Part shown: positions 5,401-11,476 of the stretch, piece after piece
Layout: each line of letters opens with the position of its first letter
Numbering within the stretch: the stretch's first letter is position 1
Source: an uncultured Planctomycetaceae bacterium
GTDB taxonomy: Bacteria; Planctomycetota; Planctomycetia; Pirellulales; UBA1268
Direction of reading: 5' to 3'
DNA: 11,476 nt
NCBI GenBank assembly: GCA_937900985.1
Contig: CALCGM010000212.1
Coordinates: forward strand, 1 to 11,476
The notes under the pieces: model-generated
Database searches by the model: none
Seen by the model: only the letters and a program-made list of their open reading frames with translations
What the model was told of the DNA's origin: nothing
Translations under genes and position numbers: made by a program

Positions 5401-7869
5401 ATGGACAACCAGGAGTTCGTTCAGGAGTTCCTCGTCGAATCGAGCGAAAACCTCGACCAGCTCGATCGCGACCTTGTCGCTCTCGAAGAAACCCCCGACG
5501 ATCCAGATCGGCTGGCGAGCATCTTTCGCACGGTGCACACCATCAAAGGCACCAGCGGCTTCTTCGGATTCTCCAAGCTCGGAGCCCTTGCCCACAGCGG
5601 CGAGCACCTGCTCGGCCGCCTGCGAGATGGCACGATTCGCCTGAACGAAGAGATCGCAGGCACCCTGCTGTCGATGGTTGATGCGGTCAGGGCGATCCTC
5701 CGCAGCATCGAAGAGACCGGCAGCGAGGGCACCGCCGATTTCCGCGAACTGGCCGACGCGATTGCGGCGATGTCGGAGGGCCGCGAACCCGCACCGCCCA
5801 CAGGCAGCCGACCACGCCCGAGCGGACAGGCCCTCGTCGAGTCGACCGCCAAACCGGCGGAAGAACACAGTCGTGTTTCGCGGCAGCAGTTCGACGCGGC
5901 GTCTCGTGACATCAAGGTCGAGCGGCTGTCGCCTCCACCGGCGAACGAGCCTGAACACGCCAGCGGTGACGAAACGACAGCCCCTCCCCCGTCCTCCGAA
6001 CCGCCGCCTGCCGCTCCTGCCGCTCCCGAGGTGACCGACGCGGTGGCCCCGCCGACGCGGTCCCAGCCGACGGCCGCTGAGTCGAGCGTTCGCGTTGACG
6101 TGGGCCTGCTCGGCTCGATCCTGGATCTGGTTGGTGAGCTCGTGCTCGCCCGCAATCAGCTCCGGCTCGCCGCTGCGGATGTGCCGCAGGTTCAGGATGC
6201 CGTGCGACGGGTGCACGCCGTCACGTCATCGCTGCAAGAAACGGCCATGAAGACCCGCATGCAGCCGATCGCTCAGGTCTTCAGCCGGTTTCCCCGCGTG
6301 GTTCGTGATCTCTCCGTTTCCTGTGGCAAGGATGTGCGACTGGAGATCGACGGTGCGGAAACCGAACTCGACCGCACCCTGATTGAAAGCATCCGCGACC
6401 CGCTCACGCACCTCGTCCGCAATGCGGTCGACCACGGCATCGAGCCCCCCGCCGAACGGCTCAAAGTCGGCAAACCAGAGGCGGGCGTGTTGTCGCTGCG
6501 GGCATTTCACGAGAGCGGGCAGGTGACCGTGGAGGTGCGGGATGATGGCCGCGGCATCCCCGTCGACGCCATCCGCCGCAAAGCGGTCTCGCGAGGGCTG
6601 GTCGACGCGGCCGCAGCAGAGCAGCTCTCCGACGAGGAGATCCTGCAATACATCTTTGAGCCCGGCTTCTCAACCGCCGCCGCCGTCACGGATGTCTCCG
6701 GCAGGGGCGTGGGGATGGATGTGGTGAAGACCAACATCGAGGCGATTGGCGGCACCGTCGATGTGCGAAGCACACGTGGAGAAGGAACGACCATTCGTGT
6801 CCGAATCCCGCTGACCCTGGCCATCATTCCTGCGCTGATCGTGCGGTGCGGCCCCCAGCGGCTGGCGATTCCCCAGGCATCCGTCTGCGAACTGGTGCCG
6901 CTTGCCCGGAGTGGGCATTCCGGTGATGCCGGCGACCGCAGGGGGGCGGTGATTGAAGGCCTGGAGACCGCGCCGGTGATTCGCCTCCGCGGCCAGCTGC
7001 TGCCGGTGGTCTCCCTGTCGTCTCTACTTGGGCTGGAGGACGCCGCCGCGGTCTCCCAACGAGCCCGACGCGGAGGCACGGTGGTCCGCGTGCAGGTCGA
7101 CGACCACGAGTTTGGGCTGATCGTCGACGACATGCAGTCGGCGGCAGGCACCGCCGAAGCCGCCGGGCTGACAACAATCGTGGTCAAGCCCGCAGGCGCG
7201 CTGGTGGCTCCGATCGGACTCTACGCTGGGGCCACGGTGATGGGGGATGGCGGCGTGACGCTGATCCTCGACCTCCGCGGGATTGCTCGGGCGGCGGATA
7301 TCCCTGAGCGGCTTGAGCGGGCTCGGCAGGCTGAGGAGCGATCGTCGCCCTTTGCCGAGGCCGACGACACGAGCTCCCAGGAAACCGCCCTCGACCCGCT
7401 GGTGATCTGTCGTTCGCGGCATGGCCGACGCGTTGCTCTGCCTGCCCGCCGCGTTTCTCGGCTGGAGCGGTTTGCCGAGCAGGCGGTTGAGCAGACCACC
7501 GACCGTTCCGTGGTCCGCCATGCTGGCAGCTTTCTTCCGCTGATCGACCTCGACGACTTCCTTGGCGGCACGACACGGCCAATCGAAGGAGGGCGGGTGC
7601 AGGCGGTGGTGGTCAACACTCCGCAGGGGCCGATCGGGCTTGTCGTCGACGAGATTGTCGACGTGGCCATGCCGGATGCTCCGCCCGTCTCCATCGATGG
7701 CATCGACGACAATGGCCAGCCAACGCTCGGGCCGCGGCGGTGGCGACGCTGCATGGTCGACGTCGCCGGGCAGGCCGCCGAGCTTGTTGAGATGCTCGAC
7801 AGTGTTCCAAGCGGCAGTGTTTCAGGTGGCAGCGACTCTGCCCCGGTCGCTCCAGTCCTCGCATCGTGA
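5401..7869 (+). CDS. cheA: Chemotaxis histidine kinase CheA with tandem CheW-like domains
   Basis: This 822-residue cytoplasmic kinase takes receptor input and phosphorylates response regulators. An HPt (P1) domain spans about 1-125, with phospho-accepting H46 in RTVHTIKGTSGFFG. Residues about 126-228 form a Pro/Ala/Glu-rich linker with no recognisable P2 (CheY-docking) domain. P3 dimerisation is about 229-295 (SILDLVGELVLARNQL). The P4 ATPase runs about 296-475 with the N box HLVRNAVDHGIE (338-348), the G1 box RDDGRGI (380-386), the second Gly motif GRGVGMDVV (434-442) and TRGEGTTI (458-465). The regulatory P5 CheW-like domain is about 476-640. A second CheW-like domain at about 664-800 follows, with FLPLIDLDDFLG at 711-722 and IGLVVDEIVDV at 745-755. 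ATG at 5401 has GGAG eight bases upstream; the frame remains open further upstream, but that part overlaps the opposite-strand gene and does not resemble CheA. It overlaps cheW by 4 bp. Confidence 0.96.
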   Translation: MDNQEFVQEFLVESSENLDQLDRDLVALEETPDDPDRLASIFRTVHTIKGTSGFFGFSKLGALAHSGEHLLGRLRDGTIRLNEEIAGTLLSMVDAVRAILRSIEETGSEGTADFRELADAIAAMSEGREPAPPTGSRPRPSGQALVESTAKPAEEHSRVSRQQFDAASRDIKVERLSPPPANEPEHASGDETTAPPPSSEPPPAAPAAPEVTDAVAPPTRSQPTAAESSVRVDVGLLGSILDLVGELVLARNQLRLAAADVPQVQDAVRRVHAVTSSLQETAMKTRMQPIAQVFSRFPRVVRDLSVSCGKDVRLEIDGAETELDRTLIESIRDPLTHLVRNAVDHGIEPPAERLKVGKPEAGVLSLRAFHESGQVTVEVRDDGRGIPVDAIRRKAVSRGLVDAAAAEQLSDEEILQYIFEPGFSTAAAVTDVSGRGVGMDVVKTNIEAIGGTVDVRSTRGEGTTIRVRIPLTLAIIPALIVRCGPQRLAIPQASVCELVPLARSGHSGDAGDRRGAVIEGLETAPVIRLRGQLLPVVSLSSLLGLEDAAAVSQRARRGGTVVRVQVDDHEFGLIVDDMQSAAGTAEAAGLTTIVVKPAGALVAPIGLYAGATVMGDGGVTLILDLRGIARAADIPERLERARQAEERSSPFAEADDTSSQETALDPLVICRSRHGRRVALPARRVSRLERFAEQAVEQTTDRSVVRHAGSFLPLIDLDDFLGGTTRPIEGGRVQAVVVNTPQGPIGLVVDEIVDVAMPDAPPVSIDGIDDNGQPTLGPRRWRRCMVDVAGQAAELVEMLDSVPSGSVSGGSDSAPVAPVLAS

Positions 7870-8399
7870 GCCTTGCTTCCATGCCTCAGCCCCCCCACAC
7901 CTCAGCCGATCAGGGAGCCGTGCTGCCCGCCTCCGGTGTCGGCCGCTACGCGGCGTTTCTCGTGGCTGGCCGGAGGTTTGCCGTGCCGGCAACGGACGTG
8001 GCCGAGGTGCTGCGGGACGGGCGAGTCAACACGGTGCCGCGGGCCCCAGAGTCACTCGCGGGTCTGCTCAACCTGCGGGGGCGGATCGTTCCCGTGATCG
8101 ACCTGCAGAAGCGGCTCGGGCTTACCCCTCCGACCGACCAAGACGATCCGGCCACCGTCCACCTCGTGCTGCAGGCCACCGAGGAGTGGTGCAGCCTGCT
8201 CGTGGATGAAATCCTTGATGTCGTGGAGATCCCCGACAACGCCTTTGAACCGGTGGTGGCCCAACAGCCGACCGATGCGACCGAGGCCGCCCGTGCGGTT
8301 CACGCCGGAGCCGACGGGCTGCTCTACCTGCTCGACGTGAAGCAGGTGCTGCGGCCAGCAACCCGCAGCCGCGCAGCTGCTCCACTTCCAACGACCTAA
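7866..8399 (+). CDS. cheW: Chemotaxis coupling protein CheW
   Basis: This 177-residue adaptor connects receptors to CheA in the chemosensory array. It is essentially a single CheW domain: RYAAFLVAGRRFAVPATDVAEVL at about 27-49, the family core LAGLLNLRGRIVPVIDLQKRLG at about 64-85, and LLVDEILDVVEIP at 111-123. The first 25 or so residues and the last 12 are low-complexity tails. The start is uncertain. GTG at 7866 overlaps the cheA stop in a GTGA arrangement typical of translational coupling; ATG at 7881 would shorten the protein by five residues and still leave the domain intact. Neither has a strong Shine-Dalgarno. Transcription with cheA is nearly certain. Confidence 0.94.
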   Translation: MSLASMPQPPHTSADQGAVLPASGVGRYAAFLVAGRRFAVPATDVAEVLRDGRVNTVPRAPESLAGLLNLRGRIVPVIDLQKRLGLTPPTDQDDPATVHLVLQATEEWCSLLVDEILDVVEIPDNAFEPVVAQQPTDATEAARAVHAGADGLLYLLDVKQVLRPATRSRAAAPLPTT

Positions 8400-8422
8400 A
8401 CGCCCTCTCATCTTTGGTTCCC

Positions 8423-10597
8423 ATGGAGATGCACAACGTGTTCGACGTCACACCAGACGCCAGCCCCCGCCCCCAGTCCGACTCGCGTCTGTCCTGGAAA
8501 GGCCTGCTCACGAACAGGCTGCTGCTCTCCCTGCTGGCCGTTTCGCTTGTTCCGTTGGCTTTCATGGGAATCAGCACCTACCGGTCAGCCTCAACGGCTC
8601 TTGAGGCCCAGGCGCTCAACCAGCTGGAGACCGTTCGTTCGATCACCGGGAAATCGGTGGAAGGGTATTTCACCACCCTCGAAAACCAGCTGCGAGTGCT
8701 TGCTGAAGACCGCATGACCATCGCGGCATTGAAGGAGTTCCGCAGCGGCATGCAGAACCTGGCCAGCGATGATGAGGCCTCGGCAGACGACGTCCTGACG
8801 GCTCGCCAGCAGCTCCAGGGCTTCTACGACGGTGACCTCGCCGCCGCGTTCCGCGAGCGTGGGCAGGAGCCACCTGAAGGCCGGTCGCTGATCGACAGTC
8901 TCGACGACAACGGCGTCGTTCTTCAGAGCCTGTACCTGGCGAGCAACAAAAACCCGATCGGCACCAAGGATCGCCTCGACGCCGCTGACGACGGCTCCGA
9001 CTACTCCGAGGCCCACGCGGTCTACCATCCCATCCTGCGGAGCCTGCAGCAGAAGTTTGGTCTTTACGACCTCTTCCTGGTGGATGCCCAGAGCGGCGAC
9101 ATCGTCTATTCCGTGTTTAAGGAGATCGACTTCGCCACGTCGCTGCGGAGCGGCACCTTTGCCGGCAGCAGCATCGGCACGGCCTTCAATGAGGCGACGA
9201 GCCGTGGCCGTCGCGACTCGGTCGCCTTTGCCGATTTCAAGCCCTACGTGCCGAGCTACTTGGCCCCCGCGAGCTTCATCGCGGCTCCGGTGTATGAAGG
9301 TCGGGAGCTCGTCGGTGCGGTGATCTTCCAGATCCCGATCGACCGGCTCAACACCATCGTCTCCGAGACGATCGGCATGGGGCAGACGGGCGAGACGTAT
9401 GCGGTGGGATCGGACGGCCTCTTCCGCACCGACTCCCGCTTTCTCGACGACCTCGGCGTGGCCTCAACGATCATCAATCCGGAGGTGCGGGTCGACAGTG
9501 CTCCCGTCCGTGCGGTTTTCGATCGCAACGCTGCCGGCACCGCGCGGGGACTCGACTACCGGGGATCTCGTGTGCTCGCCTCGTGGACCCCCATCACGAT
9601 CCACGAGGCCGACCAAGGCGGGGCCGCCGTTCGCTGGGCGTTGATTTCGGAGATCGACGAGGTCGAGGTGTTTCAGCCGATCAACAGCCTGCGAACCTTC
9701 GCCATCACGATCTTCGTGGTGACCATGATCGGCGTGGTGGTCGTCTCAACGGCCATTGCCCAGCGGTTCACCAAGGAGGCACGACGGCAGGCCACCCTGG
9801 TCGACGGCATCGTCGACAACACCCACGCCCTGGCGAGTGCCTCCGAAGAACTCACCAGCGTCAGCCAGCAGATGAGCGCTGCGGCCGAGGAGACCACCGC
9901 CCAGGCCAACCTGGTCTCGGCGGCCGCCGAGCAGGTCAGCGGCAATGCGAAGGGCGTCTCGTCGTCGGTCGAAAACCTCGGCCAGAGCATTCATGAGATC
10001 GCTGGCAGTGCTCAGGAAGCCGCCCGCGTCGCCCGGCAGGCCGTCGACATGGCCGGCTCCACCAGCCAGACGATGAACGCCCTGGGAATCTCCAGTCAGC
10101 AGATCGGCCAGGTGGTGAAGGTGATCACCACGATCGCTGAGCAGACCAACCTGCTGGCGCTCAACGCCACGATCGAGGCCGCCCGGGCTGGGGAAGCCGG
10201 CAAGGGCTTTGCCGTGGTAGCCAACGAGGTCAAGGACCTCGCTCGCGAAACAGCCAAGGCGACCGAAGACATCGGCAGCCGCATTGAGGCCATGCAGGCC
10301 GATGCCGATCGGGCGGTCACCGCCATCTCCGAGATCGGCTCGGTGATCGAGCGGATCGACCACCTGCAGACCACGATTGCTGCCGCCGTTGAGGAACAGT
10401 CGGTGACGACCGCGGAAATCAGCCGGAATATCAGCGAGGCCACGACAGGCACCGCGGAGATTGCAGAGAATATTGTGCAGGTCGCCCAGGCCGCTCAGAG
10501 CACAGCGGAGGGTGCGTCCAACACGCAGGTTTCCTCCCAGGAACTCTCTCGTATGGCACAAGGACTTCAGAAACTCGTCGGTGAGTATCGTTCCTGA
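8423..10597 (+). CDS. Methyl-accepting chemotaxis protein with Cache-type periplasmic sensor and no evident HAMP
   Basis: This 724-residue membrane receptor has TM1 at about 32-52, a large extracytoplasmic domain at about 53-420, TM2 at about 424-445 and a cytoplasmic signalling coiled coil at about 460-722. The sensor looks like a double Cache domain: DLFLVDAQSGDIVYSVFKE at 216-234, GAVIFQIPID at 298-307, GMGQTGETYAVGSDGLFRTDSR at about 318-339 and RWALISEIDEVE near 404-415. The signalling tip is very conserved, TNLLALNATIEAARAGE at 575-591 followed by GKGFAVVANEVKDLA. Candidate methylation glutamates occur in SEEL (475-476), AEET (489-490) and VEEQ (657-658). Only about 14 residues separate TM2 from the coiled coil, too few for a HAMP domain. 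There is no C-terminal NWxxF-like pentapeptide. The ligand cannot be named; I see no amino-acid-type RxWY motif. The start is ATG at 8423 (ATG at 8429 also possible), 23 bp after cheW, without a clear ribosome site. Confidence 0.94.
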   Translation: MEMHNVFDVTPDASPRPQSDSRLSWKGLLTNRLLLSLLAVSLVPLAFMGISTYRSASTALEAQALNQLETVRSITGKSVEGYFTTLENQLRVLAEDRMTIAALKEFRSGMQNLASDDEASADDVLTARQQLQGFYDGDLAAAFRERGQEPPEGRSLIDSLDDNGVVLQSLYLASNKNPIGTKDRLDAADDGSDYSEAHAVYHPILRSLQQKFGLYDLFLVDAQSGDIVYSVFKEIDFATSLRSGTFAGSSIGTAFNEATSRGRRDSVAFADFKPYVPSYLAPASFIAAPVYEGRELVGAVIFQIPIDRLNTIVSETIGMGQTGETYAVGSDGLFRTDSRFLDDLGVASTIINPEVRVDSAPVRAVFDRNAAGTARGLDYRGSRVLASWTPITIHEADQGGAAVRWALISEIDEVEVFQPINSLRTFAITIFVVTMIGVVVVSTAIAQRFTKEARRQATLVDGIVDNTHALASASEELTSVSQQMSAAAEETTAQANLVSAAAEQVSGNAKGVSSSVENLGQSIHEIAGSAQEAARVARQAVDMAGSTSQTMNALGISSQQIGQVVKVITTIAEQTNLLALNATIEAARAGEAGKGFAVVANEVKDLARETAKATEDIGSRIEAMQADADRAVTAISEIGSVIERIDHLQTTIAAAVEEQSVTTAEISRNISEATTGTAEIAENIVQVAQAAQSTAEGASNTQVSSQELSRMAQGLQKLVGEYRS

Positions 10598-10646
10598 GCG
10601 GGCGTGCAGGCTGGAGCGAGCCGCTCGCGGGCGTGCCTGGGAAGCC

Positions 10647-10655
10647 AAGGAGAGG
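10647..10655 (+). promoter_or_regulatory. Ribosome binding site for the two-receiver response regulator
   Basis: AAGGAGAGG precedes GTG at 10663, with seven bases between the last G and the start. It supports the GTG start, which places the receiver's LVVDDS motif at the normal position four residues from the N terminus. Confidence 0.6.
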
Positions 10656-10662
10656 TGGGACC

Positions 10663-11476
10663 GTGCGAGCACTGGTGGTTGACGACTCGAAGCCGGTTCG
10701 CAGTATCGTGACGAGCGTGCTGCGTTCGCTGCAGTTTGACTGCTGCGAGGCAGGCAATGGCCAGGAGGCGCTCGAATCGCTTGCCAAGGGGGAGCGTCCT
10801 GATCTGGTCACCATCAACTGGCACATGCCAGTGATGGATGGCATCGCCCTGGTCCGCTCGCTGCGGGCAGAGCCGCGGTATCGTGGCTGCAAACTGCTGA
10901 TGATCTCGACTGAGCATGCCCAGGAGCGGATCGCGGTTGCCAGGGAGGCCGGGGTCGACGGCTACGTCGCAAAGCCCTTCACCACAGCGACGCTCACTCG
11001 CGAGGTTGCAGCACTCGGGCTCGGCCTCCCTGCTGCGGCTGCGGCCCCGGCGGCGGCGACCCGCGTGCTCGTTGTGGACGACTCAACAACCGTCCGCACC
11101 CTGCTCTCCAAGGTTCTTTCAGAGGCCCCCGGGATCGAGGTGGTGGCCACGGCCGAAAACGGGCAGGCCGGGGTTGATGCCGTTCGCCGCCAGCCACCGG
11201 ATCTTGTCATTCTTGATGTCGAGATGCCGGTGATGGATGGCATCACCGCGCTTCGTGAGATTCGCCGCCTGCATCCCCGGCTCCCCGTGATCATGTTCTC
11301 CAGCTTGACGGAAAAGGGAGCCCGCGCCACCCTCGATGCGCTGATGGCTGGAGCCAACGACTACGTCACCAAGCCGACCGGTGGGCCTGCTGAAGTCGCC
11401 GCACGGATTCGCCACGATCTCGTCGATCGGATCACCACGCTGGCAGGCAAAGCGGTCCAGCCCGCCTCCGCCCCCG
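10663..11476 (+). CDS. Response regulator with a degenerate CheY-like receiver fused to a CheB-type receiver (3' end cut)
   Basis: At least 271 residues from GTG at 10663; the frame is open at the right edge. Receiver 1 (about 1-121) resembles CheY: acidic pair D7-D8 in VVDDSK, then TINWHMPVMDG at 50-60, ISTE at 81-84 and conserved K104 in VAKPF. The residue aligned with the phospho-accepting Asp is Asn (N52, AAC at 10816-10818). An Ala/Pro-rich linker (about 123-132) leads to receiver 2 (about 134-255), which is intact: VVDDST, D185 in LVILDVEMPVMDG, and K237 in VTKP. FSSLTEKGARATLDALMAGANDYVTKP is the pattern of CheB receivers, so a methylesterase catalytic domain probably follows beyond the window. 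CheB removes receptor methyl groups when phosphorylated by CheA. The gene follows the receptor gene by 65 bp and belongs to the che operon. A two-receiver protein without an esterase domain cannot be excluded. Confidence 0.88.
   Translation, partial: MRALVVDDSKPVRSIVTSVLRSLQFDCCEAGNGQEALESLAKGERPDLVTINWHMPVMDGIALVRSLRAEPRYRGCKLLMISTEHAQERIAVAREAGVDGYVAKPFTTATLTREVAALGLGLPAAAAAPAAATRVLVVDDSTTVRTLLSKVLSEAPGIEVVATAENGQAGVDAVRRQPPDLVILDVEMPVMDGITALREIRRLHPRLPVIMFSSLTEKGARATLDALMAGANDYVTKPTGGPAEVAARIRHDLVDRITTLAGKAVQPASAP

Noticed and set aside
5212..6216. Long open frame (334 codons) on the minus strand opposite cheA
   Set aside because: It overlaps the cheA leader and the conserved HPt domain; the translation is Arg/Gly/Ala-rich with no family resemblance. 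Long antisense frames are expected in GC-rich coding DNA.
10600..10645. Repeated GCGGGCGTGC and a short GCGAG/CTCGC hairpin between the receptor and response-regulator genes
   Set aside because: The hairpin is a short GC-rich stem without a U-tract, and the repeat is just 10 bp. The spacing and strand fit one operon, so a terminator is unlikely.
9746..10672. Long open frame (308 codons) on the minus strand opposite the receptor signalling domain
   Set aside because: It lies fully opposite the most conserved part of the chemoreceptor. Its repetitive Gly/Asp/Leu content mirrors the coiled-coil codons on the other strand.

Overview
The window is GC-rich bacterial DNA (I estimate about 65% G+C by eye), densely coding, with eleven genes and no RNA gene, insertion sequence, CRISPR array or phage feature that I can support. 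It looks like the chromosome of a flagellated, chemotactic bacterium with a Gram-negative type envelope. An LptF/LptG-type permease implies LPS-like lipid export, a lipobox protein implies lipoproteins, and the fliW-csrA pair together with a che operon implies flagella. My best guess is a planctomycete (Pirellulales-like). That rests on the gene mix, the Gly/Ser/Ala-rich lipoprotein and the PRX-like thioredoxin protein; it is an inference from general impression, not a database match.

Left part (1-3549). hemC (porphobilinogen deaminase, running off the left edge) and a comF-type phosphoribosyltransferase gene lie head-to-tail on the minus strand, probably co-transcribed as comF-hemC. Divergent from them is a single LptF/LptG-family permease on the plus strand, with a plausible sigma70-type promoter in the 192-bp intergenic space. 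A small predicted lipoprotein on the minus strand converges with the permease gene.

Middle (3550-5142). fliW and csrA sit together on the plus strand: the flagellar assembly factor and the RNA-binding regulator that FliW is known to sequester. The 164-bp divergent space before fliW carries a perfect 18-bp dyad (8-bp arms), and the csrA leader carries a hairpin plus three GGA motifs around the ribosome binding site. A minus-strand thioredoxin-fold (PRX-like) protein follows; its stop codon lies in a perfect 17-bp tandem duplication.

Right part (5401-11476). A compact chemotaxis operon reads cheA, cheW, a methyl-accepting chemotaxis protein and a two-receiver CheB-like response regulator. The last gene is cut by the right edge. 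CheA has two CheW-like domains and no visible P2 domain. The receptor appears to have a Cache-type sensor but no HAMP domain. The response regulator begins with an extra CheY-like receiver whose phospho-accepting Asp is Asn, followed by a normal CheB-type receiver. Signals sensed by the receptor would pass through CheW to CheA, and CheA would phosphorylate the second receiver and other regulators encoded elsewhere. No gene-free stretch exceeds about 260 bp. I see no wholly unknown system here; the novelty lies in the unusual domain architectures of the che operon and in a few short DNA motifs.
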